From assembly GCF_000517385.1 (NCBI RefSeq), contig NZ_BAUW01000002.1, positions 62,001 to 126,000 on the forward strand: a DNA stretch of 64,000 nt, given 5' to 3'. Below the pieces are notes generated by a model that worked only from the letters and a program-made list of their open reading frames with translations, was not told where the DNA came from and did not search any database. A program made the position numbers and the translations under genes. Below, piece by piece: positions 50,337 to 60,369 of the stretch (its first letter is position 1; every line of letters starts with the position of its first letter). The DNA comes from Mesobacillus boroniphilus JCM 21738. GTDB lineage: Bacteria; Bacillota; Bacilli; Bacillales; Cytobacillaceae.

Positions 50337-51617
50337 TTGAATACGAAGAAAAATGAAAATATAAAAATCATCGCGCTTGGTGGAGTAGGGGCAATCGGTA
50401 AGAATATGTACGTCACCGAAGTGGACGGTGATATTTTTGTTGTTGATGCGGGATTGATGTTCCCTGACTATACAGGCCTGAGATAGGCAAGATGGCCGCA
50501 ATTGGTGTAAAAGGTGTTCTCTGCCTGCTATCTGACAGTACAGAAGCTGAAAGTCCAGGATATACTCCATCGGAATCAACCGTGGCTGCTGAGCTTTCTA
50601 ATGTATTTTATAATGCACACGGCAGAATCATTGCTGCCTGCTTTGCCTCTGACTTAAACAGAATCCAGCATCTCTTTGACAGTGCTGCTGCAAATGGCCG
50701 CAAAGTAGCAGTGGCAGGGAAAAGCCTGAAACGTGTCTATGGTATAGCGTTACAACTAGGCTGCCTACAGGTTGAAGAGGACTTGATTATATCGGTAAAT
50801 GACTTAAAGAATCACGAAGATGATCAGGTTGTTATTTTAACCACGGGAAGCCAGGGCGAGCCGATTGAAGCTTTGCAGAAAATGGCGAAACAAGTGCATC
50901 CCCAGGTGAATATTCAGCGAGGGGACACAGTCTTGTTTGCAGCTTCTCCATTGCGGGGAAGTGAAGTTTTTATTTATAAGACAATGGATATGCTTTACCG
51001 AGCTGGTGCAAATGTAGTATCAAGCAAAAAAGGTGTTCAGGTTTCAAGCCATGGAAGGCAGAAAGAACTGAAATTCATGATCAATTTGATGAACCCAAAA
51101 TTCTTCATTCCAGTTCACGGTGAATACAAAATGCTCAAGGCCCACAAAAGGTTAGCACAGACATGCGGAATTTCGGAAGAGAATATCTTCATCCCGGACC
51201 GCGGTGACGTTATTGACATTTCTGGAGGAAAACTAAAGTCCACAGAGAAGGTACAGGCAGGGAATACGTTGATTGACGGTAACGGAGTAGGAGATGTAGG
51301 CAATATTGTTCTCCGTGACCGCAGGCTGCTCTCGCAGGACGATGTTTTAATTGTAGTCGTCACACTGAATAAAGCAGACAGGAAAATTGCTGCCAGCCCG
51401 GAAATTATATCACGCGGTTTCGTCTATGTACGTGAATCCGAAAAGCTGATGGCAGAATCCTCAACTCTGGTAAAAGAAACCGTGGAGAGAAACAAATAAA
51501 GAGTCATTCGATTGGAACAGTTTAAAACAAGACATGCGTGATTCACTGAGCCAATACTTATATGAAAAAACAAAACGCCGACCAATGATCATGCCAATAA
51601 TAATGGAGGTTAAATAA
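50337..51617 (+). pseudogene. rnjB: Ribonuclease J2 (RnjB/YmfA) with internal deletion and 3' frameshift
   Basis: It starts at TTG 50337 after GGAGGAG. The N terminus is normal ([34 protein letters not shown]) and the text then jumps, near 50464-50480, to [32 protein letters not shown] in another frame. About 130-140 residues are missing, including the HxHxDH metal site and most of the metallo-beta-lactamase core. The beta-CASP domain (VVILTTGSQGEPIEAL), IPVHGEYKML and C-terminal domain remain. A further +1 shift near 51495 (extra A) cuts off the conserved end MRDSLSQYLYEKTKRRPMIMPIIMEV, which stops at 51617. As shown it cannot be an active nuclease. Confidence 0.88.
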
Positions 51618-51623
51618 GCACGA

Positions 51624-51653
51624 AAAGTACTGGCTAAATGCCAGTGCTTTTTT
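51624..51653 (+). terminator. Intrinsic terminator after rnjB
   Basis: Stem AAAGTACTGGC / GCCAGTGCTTT (one U-G pair), loop TAAAT, then TTT. It starts 7 bases after the restored rnjB stop, supporting that stop. Confidence 0.88.
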
Positions 51654-51739
51654 CAAATCTTTATGTCACACTTCGCTATGGAATGAAATTGACGATGATG
51701 TTCATACTAAAATTATCATGCCTGAAGGGAGCATAAAAT

Positions 51740-52480
51740 ATGAATAAATTCAGTTCAGAAAACCAGGAAGGCCAGCAAGGGGATAAGGAGAGCAAACCAT
51801 CTGGTCTTCTTGAGAAAATCCAGCAGCTAGGCCAGACCAATGTACCCCAGCTGTCTCAGGATTCAAAAATACATTGTTTGACGATTGTCGGTCAAATCGA
51901 AGGGCATATGCAGCTTCCGCCCCATAATAAAACGACAAAGTATGAACATTTAATTCCACAAATTGTCGCAATTGAACAAAACCAGAATATTGAAGGTTTG
52001 CTTGTCATCTTGAATACAGTTGGCGGGGATGTGGAGGCAGGATTGGCTATATCGGAGATGCTTGCTTCACTTTCAAAGCCGACAGTTTCAATTGTACTGG
52101 GCGGCGGCCATTCCATTGGAGTGCCAATAGCGGTTTCCTGTGATTATTCGTTCATTGCGGAGACGGCCACAATGACAATTCATCCGATCAGGTTGACTGG
52201 ACTCGTCATTGGCGTTCCGCAAACTTTTGAATATCTCGATAAAATGCAGGAAAGAGTCGTTAATTTTGTTACGAAACACTCCAATATCTCTGAAGAAACA
52301 TTTAAAGAGCTTATGTTTACAAAAGGAAACCTGACAAGGGACATCGGAACGAATGTTGTCGGCCATGATGCAGTTGAGACTGGCCTGATCCATGAAGTAG
52401 GCGGCATAGGACAGGCGATGAAGAAGTTGAATGAATTGATAGATCTGAATAAACAAAAGTCTGAAGTGATTGTACAATGA
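51740..52480 (+). CDS. tepA: ClpP-like translocation-enhancing protein TepA
   Basis: A 246-residue protein of the ClpP/crotonase fold (SDH-like). [50 protein letters not shown] contains the putative serine site; the His region is [11 protein letters not shown]. TepA was linked to protein export in B. subtilis and may be a spore or germination peptidase. N-terminal 40 residues are hydrophilic. Overlaps ylzJ by ATGA. Intact. Confidence 0.92.
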   Translation: MNKFSSENQEGQQGDKESKPSGLLEKIQQLGQTNVPQLSQDSKIHCLTIVGQIEGHMQLPPHNKTTKYEHLIPQIVAIEQNQNIEGLLVILNTVGGDVEAGLAISEMLASLSKPTVSIVLGGGHSIGVPIAVSCDYSFIAETATMTIHPIRLTGLVIGVPQTFEYLDKMQERVVNFVTKHSNISEETFKELMFTKGNLTRDIGTNVVGHDAVETGLIHEVGGIGQAMKKLNELIDLNKQKSEVIVQ

Positions 52481-52686
52481 TCCTTTATACTATGATGCCG
52501 CATGAACAGGTATTTCCCCCCGAAGCGGGAGCCGTAAACCAGGTCATGATTAGCTATAACGGTATCCCAATCATGGCAGAAATGACCGAGAATCACGAAT
52601 ATCGTGTAGTCAGGGTAATGAGTACTGATCCAAACCACTATATGGAACCTTCATGTTTGCCTGGTTCTACAATCCCTCTCTTATAG
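52477..52686 (+). CDS. ylzJ: YlzJ-like protein
   Basis: A 69-residue conserved Bacillaceae protein ([17 protein letters not shown]...[19 protein letters not shown] pattern), always next to tepA and spoIIIE. Function unknown. The ATG overlaps the tepA stop, so the two are translationally coupled. Confidence 0.85.
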   Translation: MILYTMMPHEQVFPPEAGAVNQVMISYNGIPIMAEMTENHEYRVVRVMSTDPNHYMEPSCLPGSTIPLL

Positions 52687-52804
52687 ATACTCATTGCGTA
52701 CACTTTTATTTGCACCGCTATAGTAATGCTGGCACGCAGGATACGTAATCGACCCATACCAGCACCGCTAAAAGAGTACCGATCTTGGCTATTTAAAAAA
52801 TCGA

Positions 52805-52832
52805 TTGTGCCGTTTCTACTGGCAAATATGAT
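52805..52832 (+). promoter_or_regulatory. Promoter before spoIIIE
   Basis: TTGTGC (52805-52810) and TATGAT (52827-52832) spaced by 16 bases; a TATAAT overlaps the -10 three bases further on. A terminator-like hairpin follows within 25-45 bases. Confidence 0.5.
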
Positions 52833-52856
52833 ATAATATGGATACACTAAAGCATC

Positions 52857-52882
52857 AGCAGCCGAATAGGGCTGCTTTTCTT
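52857..52882 (+). terminator. Terminator-like hairpin in the spoIIIE leader
   Basis: A 7-bp stem AGCAGCC / GGCTGCT with loop GAATAG, then TTTTCTTCTT. It lies after the promoter at 52805 and before spoIIIE, so it would act on that promoter as well as on ylzJ readthrough. Confidence 0.7.
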
Positions 52883-52952
52883 CTTACTGAAGTTTGAAGA
52901 TTGGAGTCATTGATTATGCTGATAGTGAAGCTATAAATATTCAGGTGATAAA

Positions 52953-55287
52953 ATGGGCAAAAAGAAAAGACGGCAATCGAGAAAGAAGAGTACTCTGAAA
53001 ACAACAGTTCAATACGAACTTGCCGGGTTAGCAATGCTCGCATTGGCTATCATAGCGATGGCAGATTTGGGTGCCGCAGGAAGGGCGGTCGTGATGTTTT
53101 TCCGCTTTTTCTTCGGTGAATGGTATATGCTCAGTCTCGTAGGGCTGGTTGTGTTCAGTATTTATATTATGTGGAAACGCAGTCTCCCGTTTATATTCCA
53201 TACCAAATTGCTTGGTACATATCTAATTGTTGGTGCAATTTTGTTATTAAGCCACGTGACGTTATTCGAACTGTTATCCAATGGAGGCAAGTTCGAGGAT
53301 CCAAGTGTCATTAAAAATACCTTTGATTTATATGTCATGGAGGCTAAAGGAGAGACAAGCACGACAGACCTTGGAGGCGGGATGATCGGGGCTGTGATGT
53401 TTGCGCTGTTTTACTTTTTGTTTGATGCAGCGGGATCTCAATTGATTGCTTTCCTTCTAATCATCATTGGAGCGATTCTCGTTACAGGGAGGACCTTTAG
53501 CGAAGTTGCGGGGAAAATACTTACACCGATTGGCAGTTTTATCAGAGGCCAATGGATTTCATTCATTGATGATCTAAAACAATGGAAAGAAGATCAACAA
53601 CATAAAAAGGAAGCCAGGACGCTCGAAGCGAAACAGACGAAAACTGAGAGCAAACAGGCAGATACGCAGGAAGCGTCTGTTGAAAAAACAATTAATCTTA
53701 CTGAGGAGCCATCTCCGGAGCCAATCATCTCCAGCTTTGCGGAGCGAGCTTATGCAAACTCTGCTGATGCACAACCACAGCAGCCGGTAAAGAAGGCTAA
53801 ATCTGAAACTGACACAGAACATGATGGGGACGAATTGCCACAGCCCATTACTTTTACTGAGGTAGAAAATACCTCATATGAGCTGCCGCCGATAGACATA
53901 TTGAAGCTGCCGAATAAAACCGACCAGAGCGGGGAATACGAAATGATCCATGCCAATGCGGCCAAGCTTGAACGTACGTTCCACAGCTTTGGCGTAAAGG
54001 CGAGAGTAACCCAGGTACATCTTGGTCCTGCTGTTACGAAATATGAAGTCCACCCAGATGTCGGTGTCAAGGTCAGCAGAATTGTAAGTCTGAACGATGA
54101 TCTGGCACTAGCCTTGGCTGCGAAGGATATCAGGATTGAAGCGCCTATACCAGGGAAATCAGCCATTGGTATAGAGGTGCCTAATTCCGAAGTAGCAATG
54201 GTTTCTTTACGGGAAGTTATCGATTCAAAGCAGCACAACAAACCTGGGTCAAAATTGCAAATTGGTTTAGGACGCGATATTACCGGTGAAGCAGTGCTCG
54301 CAGAATTGAATAAAATGCCCCACCTTCTTGTTGCTGGTGCTACAGGAAGCGGGAAGAGTGTGTGCATTAACGGTATCATCACAAGTATTCTCATGAAGCA
54401 AAGCCTCATGAAGTCAAACTGATGATGATTGATCCAAAAATGGTAGAGTTGAATGTTTATAATGGAGTTCCGCATCTGCTGGCCCCTGTTGTCACCGATG
54501 CTAAGAAAGCATCCCAGGCACTGAAGAAAGTGTCAGTGAGATGGAAAGGCGCTATGAGCTCTTCTCACACACTGGCACAAGGAACATAGAAGGCTACAAT
54601 GAATATATTAAGAGGTATAATAGCGAGGAAGAAGCAAACCAGCCTCTGCTTCCATTCATTGTCGTAATTGTGGACGAGCTAGCGGACTTAATGATGGTCG
54701 CATCTTCTGATGTAGAAGATTCAATCACCAGACTGGCCCAGATGGCCCGTGCTGCGGGGATCCATCTGATCATTGCTACGCAGAGACCGTCTGTTGATGT
54801 CATTACAGGGGTAATCAAAGCAAATATTCCGTCAAGAATTGCATTTGCAGTTTCTTCGATGACAGACTCCAGGACGATTCTTGATATGGGCGGCGCTGAA
54901 AAGCTGCTTGGAAGAGGAGATATGTTGTTCCTGCCGGTCGGTGCATCCAAGCCTGTCAGGGTACAGGGAGCTTTCTTATCGGATGAGGAGGTTGAAGAGG
55001 TTGTAAACTACGTCATTGGCCAACAGAAGGCACAGTATCAGGAAGAAATGATTCCTGAAGATATACCTGAGAACACGTCTGAGGTTGAAGATGAATTGTA
55101 CGGTGATGCTGTAGACCTTGTGGTGGAAATGCAGACTGCTTCTGTCTCAATGCTGCAAAGGAGATTCAGGATTGGTTATTCACGAGCGGCAAGGCTGATT
55201 GATGAAATGGAGCTCCGTGGAGTGGTTGGTCCTTATGAAGGAAGCAAGCCAAGGACCGTCCTGTTAGCTAAGTCTGAAGAGGCATAA
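52953..55287 (+). CDS. spoIIIE: DNA translocase SpoIIIE/FtsK, two frameshifts
   Basis: A septal DNA pump that moves the chromosome into the forespore. The N-terminal basic segment ([11 protein letters not shown]) precedes four membrane helices (about residues 25-190), then an acidic linker, the alpha/beta motor (Walker [15 protein letters not shown], Walker [16 protein letters not shown]) and a gamma winged-helix domain ([28 protein letters not shown]) that reads SRS sites. Two single G losses break the frame: near 54395 (ATGAAGCAAAG, expected ATGAAGGCAAAG) and near 54532 (GTGTCAGTGAG, expected GTGGTCAGTGAG). Repaired length is about 778 residues. Confidence 0.95.
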
Positions 55288-55306
55288 AATTGATACGGAA
55301 AAAGAG

Positions 55307-55342
55307 ACAAAATCCGGATGTTAACATCCGGATTTTGTTTTT
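55307..55342 (+). terminator. Intrinsic terminator after spoIIIE
   Basis: A perfect 14-bp stem ACAAAATCCGGATG / CATCCGGATTTTGT with a TTAA loop, then TTTT. Confidence 0.95.
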
Positions 55343-55495
55343 ACATAGTACCTAACTACCACAGGAGGTGTAATAATGTTATACTATTAAAACCGCTTAC
55401 AAACTATTATTATATCAAAAATATAGGTTTTTTGTCCCGGGAAAAGTGACAATTTTGGTTAATCTGGCTTTTTTCGACAAAATGATGAAACACTA

Positions 55496-55524
55496 TTTAT
55501 TTATATCATAAAAAGTGTTATAGT
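55496..55524 (+). promoter_or_regulatory. Possible promoter for ymfC
   Basis: TTTATT (55496-55501) and TATAGT (55519-55524) spaced by 17 bases. The -35 is weak. The palindrome at 55549-55566 would lie at about +20. Confidence 0.45.
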
Positions 55525-55548
55525 ATTTTCGATTAGTAGGAATGCTAT

Positions 55549-55566
55549 ACATCAGATGTCTGATGT
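55549..55566 (+). promoter_or_regulatory. Palindromic operator candidate before the GntR gene
   Basis: ACATCAGA-TG-TCTGATGT: two perfect 8-base half sites around a 2-base centre, 27 bases before the ymfC ATG. Dimeric GntR-family regulators commonly bind such sites and repress their own genes; that this site belongs to YmfC is inference. I did not see a second copy elsewhere in the window. Confidence 0.6.
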
Positions 55567-55593
55567 CTTGAGCAAAGGTTGGAGGAACGCCTC

Positions 55594-56318
55594 ATGTCGA
55601 TCAAGTCAGATAACCGGCACCTGTATTTACAAGTAATCGATCACCTGAAGCAAGATATTCAAAAAGGTATATATAAAGAGAGAGAAAAATTACCTTCAGA
55701 ATTCGATCTTGCCAAACAGCTTGGAGTTAGCAGGGCGACTCTCCGTGAAGCATTGCGAATCCTTGAAGAAGAAAACGTCATAGTTCGCAGGCATGGTGTA
55801 GGGACCTTTGTCAACGCCAAACCATTGTTTGAGTCGGGTATTGAACAGCTTAATAGTGTGACGGGCATGATTGAGCAGGCGGGGATGAAGCCTGGTACAA
55901 TCTTTTTGAACTCAACGACTACCGGGCCAACCGAAGAAGATATTCGTCGTTTTTCATGTACGCTAGATGATGAAATCACACTCGTGGAAAGGGTCAGAAC
56001 TGCAAACGGGGAACCTGTTGTCTATTGTCTTGACAAGATTCCTGCAAGTATCCTGCCGGCAGTACATCTTTCGAGGATGAATCATTGCTTCATCTTCTTG
56101 AAATCAAATCGCATCGGAAGGTAACATATGCAGTGGCTCAAATCGAGCCGATTGGCTATCATGAGAAGATTTCACCCATCCTTGAATGCGCGCCGGAAAC
56201 AGCGCTGCTCGTTTTAAAGCAGATGCATTTCGATGAAAACGATGTTCCAATTCTTTATTCGGTCAATTACTTTAAAGCCGACAAGTTCAGTTTTCATGTC
56301 CTTAGAAAAAGAATTTAA
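55594..56318 (+). CDS. ymfC: GntR-family transcriptional regulator (HutC type), frameshifted
   Basis: The N-terminal winged helix ([63 protein letters not shown]) is followed by a UTRA effector-binding domain. ATG 55594 has GGAGG upstream. The frame breaks near 56068 (CATCTTTCGAGGATG, one base short); the text continues [33 protein letters not shown] to 56318. Repaired length is 241 residues, the same as B. subtilis YmfC. It lies just before a nucleoside transporter and may control it. Confidence 0.9.
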
Positions 56319-56404
56319 TTTTTTTAATGAAATGAAAACGCTAACTGATTGGTTTTTCAGAACATTCCTGCAAAATCACAAACATTCTCTGGGGGGTACA
56401 AACC

Positions 56405-57499
56405 TTGAAAAAGCGTAAATTTGGTTTGGTAATGTCATTGCTTTTAGCGGCAGGCACAATGTTGGCAGGTTGCGGAAGCGACGATGGCGGCAGTTCTAAT
56501 GGCAAGGAGTCAGATTTAAAAGTAGGTATGGTTACTGACGCAGGTACAATTGATGACAAATCTTTCAACCAGGGCACTTGGGAAGGAATCCTTAAGGCTG
56601 AGGAAGATCTTGGTGTTAAGTCAAAGTACCTTAAGCCAGCTGGAACAACTGAAGCTGAATACTTAAAAGAAATCGGCAACTTATATGATGCAGAATATAA
56701 GTTTATCATTACACCGGGCTTTAAATTCGAAACAGCAGTTTTCCAAGCCCAAGATAAATATGAAGATGCTAAATTCGTCATCATTGACGGAAACCCACAC
56801 AATGGAGACTATAATCCAGTCGTGAAAGACAACACTGTTGCAGTATTCTTCGCTGAGCATGAGTCTGGATTCCTTGCTGGTGTTGCTGCAGCTGTAGAAT
56901 TAAAAGAAGGCGAAGCAGGATTCATCGGTGGTATGGAAATCCCGGCAGTACAAAAGTTCAACTGGGGCTTCCAGCAAGGACTTAAGTATGCAAACGAAAA
57001 TCTTGGCACGAATGTAACTATGAAAGCTGAGAATGTTGTATATCAAGGTTCATTTGACAACGCGGCTGCTGGTGGACAAATCGCAGCTCAATTCTATGAC
57101 CGTGGAGTAAATGTCATCTTCACTGCTGCTGGTGGTGTTGGCGTTGGAGCGATCAACGAAGCTAAGAACCGTGCGAAGGCTGGAGATAATATATGGATTG
57201 TTGGTGTTGACGTTGACCAGTTTGAAGATGGTAAGTACGATGGCGACAAGTCAGTTATCTTGACTTCAGCAATGAAGAAGCTTGACCAGGTTGCTTTCGA
57301 CATGATCCAAGCTGAGATTGATGGCAAATTCCCAGGCGGAGAAACATTGACTTTCGATGCCAAGAACGATGGAATTGGTCTTCCAGAGAAAAACCCTAAC
57401 CTGAGCGAAGAAACTACGGGCAAGGTAAAGGAAGTTTACGAAAAGATCAAATCTGAAGAAATCAAGGTCTCTGCTGAACAAGGAGATTTATTCAAGTAA
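56405..57499 (+). CDS. nupN: BMP-family nucleoside-binding lipoprotein
   Basis: A 364-residue substrate-binding lipoprotein starting at TTG 56405 after GGGGGG. Signal peptide MKKRKFGLVMSLLLAAGTMLAGC with the lipidated Cys23 and a Gly/Ser-rich linker. The mature part is a basic-membrane-protein (PnrA-like) fold: VGMVTDAGTIDDKSFNQGTWEGI, ADGNPH-type loop IDGNPHNGDYNP, AAGGVGVGAINEAKN and VGVDVDQ. These bind purine nucleosides. It is the receptor for the ABC transporter that follows and corresponds to NupN (YufN). Confidence 0.9.
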   Translation: MKKRKFGLVMSLLLAAGTMLAGCGSDDGGSSNGKESDLKVGMVTDAGTIDDKSFNQGTWEGILKAEEDLGVKSKYLKPAGTTEAEYLKEIGNLYDAEYKFIITPGFKFETAVFQAQDKYEDAKFVIIDGNPHNGDYNPVVKDNTVAVFFAEHESGFLAGVAAAVELKEGEAGFIGGMEIPAVQKFNWGFQQGLKYANENLGTNVTMKAENVVYQGSFDNAAAGGQIAAQFYDRGVNVIFTAAGGVGVGAINEAKNRAKAGDNIWIVGVDVDQFEDGKYDGDKSVILTSAMKKLDQVAFDMIQAEIDGKFPGGETLTFDAKNDGIGLPEKNPNLSEETTGKVKEVYEKIKSEEIKVSAEQGDLFK

Positions 57500-57506
57500 A
57501 ATAGTG

Positions 57507-57536
57507 CAAAAGAGACGGTCTCTCCCGTCTCTTTTG
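57507..57536 (+). terminator. Hairpin after nupN
   Basis: A perfect 12-bp stem CAAAAGAGACGG / CCGTCTCTTTTG with a 6-base loop. The T run is inside the 3' arm. It may partly terminate, giving more binding protein than transporter, a common arrangement. Confidence 0.75.
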
Positions 57537-57612
57537 TCTATCAAACTCTAAACGGAAAATATTTGAAATTATAGAGAATGTGTTTAGCTATTTTCCATTT
57601 TAATATAATAAT

Positions 57613-57733
57613 TGTACAGCTCCAGAGCCTGGCTTCTAAAATGACCGGCCCTTTTAAAGGAAGTTGTCGCATTACTTCCCCAGGTATCCGGTATAATCCT
57701 GGGAAGCTGACCAGGGCGCTTACGCTATTCTTA
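57613..57733 (+). repeat. Structured intergenic repeat, diverged copy 3
   Basis: It shares the ends of the repeat at 38699 and 46328: TACAGCTCCAGAGCC at the left and GCTGACCAGGGCGCTTACGC...TTCTTA at the right. The middle differs and lacks the CGACTTCACCGGTCGG block. It lies in the nupO leader in the same orientation. Confidence 0.6.
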
Positions 57734-57769
57734 ATAGGTATAGAGTCTAATATAAAGGTGAGTGCTACT

Positions 57770-59293
57770 ATGAGTTATGTAGTTGAGATGTTGAATATTC
57801 GGAAAGAGTTTCCGGGTATCGTAGCCAACGATAATATTACCCTTACATTAAAAAAAGGGGAAATACATGCACTACTAGGCGAAAACGGTGCAGGAAAGTC
57901 AACCCTGATGGGTGTTCTGTTCGGCATGTATCAGCCTGAACGAGGCTTGATAAAAGTAAATGGCAAAGAAGTGAAGATTACTAATCCTAACGTTGCAAAC
58001 CGTTTAGGGATTGGGATGGTTCACCAGCATTTTAAGCTGGTTGAAAATTTCACTGTAACAGAAAATATCATATTGGGCAGTGAACCGCTTAAGGGCATGG
58101 TACTCGATATTGATAAAGCCGCAAAAAGAATTGAAGAATTATCAAAGTATTACGGTTTGAATGTAGATCCTCACGCAAAAATCGAAGATATTTCAGTAGG
58201 TATGCAGCAAAGGGTAGAAATTTTGAAGATGCTTTATCGCGAAGCAGATGTACTCATCTTGGATGAGCCAACAGCTGTTCTTACACCAGCTGAAATCGAT
58301 GAATTGATGAAAATTATGCGCAATCTTATTAATGAAGGTAAGTCTATTATTATTATCACTCATAAACTGAAGGAAATTAAGGCAGTTGCTGACCGTTGTA
58401 CAGTAATTCGCCGCGGAAAAGGAATTGGAACTGTCAGTGTGGCAGAAGCCAGTGAGGCTAGTCTTGCCGAAATGATGGTCGGGCGTCATGTCTCTTTCAA
58501 AGTGGATAAGAAAGAAAGTACTCCTGGTGAAGTGGTACTTAAAATAGATTCTTTATCAGTTAAAAATAATAGAAAAGTTATGGGCTTGAAGGATTTTTCA
58601 TTGGAAGTGCGAGCTGGAGAAATAGTCGGTATTGCTGGTGTTGAAGGCAATGGACAGACAGAAATAGTTGAAGCCATCACTGGCTTAAGAAAAGCTGAAT
58701 CTGGCAGGATTTTAATCAGTGGCGAAGAAATCACGGACCTTCCAATCCGTCAACGTAATGAAAAAGGAATTAGCCATATTCCGGAAGACAGGCAAAAGCG
58801 TGGTCTTGTTTTGGATTACTCACTTGTATCAAATATGGTGCTACAAATTTATAACAAGCACCCTTTCTCTAAGCGAGGACTATTAAATTTCCCTGCTATG
58901 AAAGCGTATGCTCAAAATATCATTGAAAACTTCGATGTGCGTTCAGGTGAAGGTGCTTCTTCGATTGCCAGGACTCTTTCTGGTGGAAATCAACAGAAAG
59001 CTATCATCGGTCGAGAGCTTGAGCTCGATCCAAAGCTCTTGATTGCTGTCCAGCCGACTCGAGGTTTGGATGTAGGTTCCATTGAATATATCCATAGAAG
59101 GATTATTGAGCATCGCGACAAAGGGAATGCAGTACTTCTTATTTCATTGGAGCTTGACGAGGTCCTGCAGCTTTCAGACCGTATCGCCATCGTGAATAAT
59201 GGTGAGCTTGTAGGCGAGGTAATCGCTGCGGAAACAAATGAAAATGAAGTTGGTCTTATGATGGCAGGCGTGGCTAAGGAGAGAAGCATATGA
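57770..59293 (+). CDS. nupO: Nucleoside ABC transporter ATP-binding protein
   Basis: A 507-residue tandem ATPase. First half: Walker A LLGENGAGKSTLMGVLFG, signature ISVGMQQRVEILKML, Walker B VLILDEPTAVLTP. Second half: degenerate GVEGNGQTEIVEAI, signature LSGGNQQKAIIGREL. I chose ATG 57770 after AAAGGTGAG; the open frame upstream runs through the repeat and is not coding. In the second Walker B the usual Asp-Glu-Pro region reads LIAVQPTRGLDVG, which is typical of this family. Overlaps nupP by 4 bases. Confidence 0.93.
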   Translation: MSYVVEMLNIRKEFPGIVANDNITLTLKKGEIHALLGENGAGKSTLMGVLFGMYQPERGLIKVNGKEVKITNPNVANRLGIGMVHQHFKLVENFTVTENIILGSEPLKGMVLDIDKAAKRIEELSKYYGLNVDPHAKIEDISVGMQQRVEILKMLYREADVLILDEPTAVLTPAEIDELMKIMRNLINEGKSIIIITHKLKEIKAVADRCTVIRRGKGIGTVSVAEASEASLAEMMVGRHVSFKVDKKESTPGEVVLKIDSLSVKNNRKVMGLKDFSLEVRAGEIVGIAGVEGNGQTEIVEAITGLRKAESGRILISGEEITDLPIRQRNEKGISHIPEDRQKRGLVLDYSLVSNMVLQIYNKHPFSKRGLLNFPAMKAYAQNIIENFDVRSGEGASSIARTLSGGNQQKAIIGRELELDPKLLIAVQPTRGLDVGSIEYIHRRIIEHRDKGNAVLLISLELDEVLQLSDRIAIVNNGELVGEVIAAETNENEVGLMMAGVAKERSI

Positions 59294-60368
59294 GAAATAC
59301 CATCGTATCATTAATATCTATTATTCTAGGTCTGGTGGCCGGTGGCATTTTGATGCTGTTCATCGGCAGCAATCCGATTGAAGGCTATTCCTACCTGCTT
59401 CAAGGAGCATTGAAAAACCTAGAGCGTATCGGTAATACTTTAGCAACAGCAACTCCGCTTGTATTCACTGGCTTGTCTGTCGCTTTTGCATTCCGCACAG
59501 GACTTTTTAACATTGGGGCTTCTGGACAAATGCTAGTTGGGGGCCTGGCTGCTACAGCAGTTGCCTTGACTTTCGATTTATCAAGGCCAATCCTTCTGTT
59601 GGTAATGGTCCTTGCAGGCCTGGTCGCTGGTGGCTTATGGGCATTCATTCCAGGTTTGCTAAAAGCAAAGTTCAATGTTCATGAGGTTGTTTCGACAATC
59701 ATGATGAACTGGATTGCCTACTGGACGATTTACTATATTGTACCAGGTTATTTCAAGGGAGAATTCCTTGAGACAGAATCTAAGAAACTGGCAGAATCAG
59801 ATACATTGAGAACTCCATTCCTTACAGAGATGTTTGATGGATCTTATATTAACTTAGGTCTGTTTCTTGCAGTCATCGCAGTAATCATTATTGCCTTCAT
59901 CATTGAAAAGACAACCCTTGGATTTGAATTGAAGGCAGTTGGATTTAACAGATTTGCTGCAGAATATGCGGGTATGAAAGTTAACCGCAACATTATACTG
60001 TCCATGTTGATTTCAGGTGCACTTGCTGGAGTCGGCGGTGTGGCAATGTACACAGGAAATGCTTCAAGCATACAAATTGGTATTCTGCCTGCACAGGGTT
60101 ACGATGGCATCGCGGTTGCTCTTCTAGGTGCAAATCATCCTGTAGGTGTATTCTTCGCAGCAGTGCTGTTCGGGATTTTATACTCAGGTACTGGTTCATG
60201 AATGCTATGACTGAAATTCCACCTGAATTGGCAAATACCATCATTGCGATCATCATTTATTTTGCTGCAACAAGTGTAATGATTGAACGTCTATTGAACA
60301 AATTCAAGGCGAGAAAATCAAACAAAGAGGATAAAAGTGGTCCTGTAGTCGAGAAGGGAGATTCATAA
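59290..60368 (+). CDS. nupP: Nucleoside ABC transporter permease, frameshifted
   Basis: A BPD_transp_2 permease with about nine membrane helices (SNPIEGYSYLLQGALKNLERIGNTLATATPLVFTGLSVAFAFRTGLFNIGASGQMLVGG; HEVVSTIMMNWIAYW; PAQGYDGIAVALLGANHPVGVFFAAVLFG). The frame breaks near 60195 (GGTTCATG, expected GGTTTCATG), after which FMNAMTEIPPELANTIIAIIIYFAATSVMIERLL runs to 60368. About 359 residues repaired. Confidence 0.92.
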
Positions 60369-60369
60369 G

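Noticed and set aside
57578-57769. N-terminal extension of NupO in the same frame
   Set aside because: It translates the repeat element, lacks a ribosome site, and the family starts at the ATG at 57770 after AAAGGTGAG.
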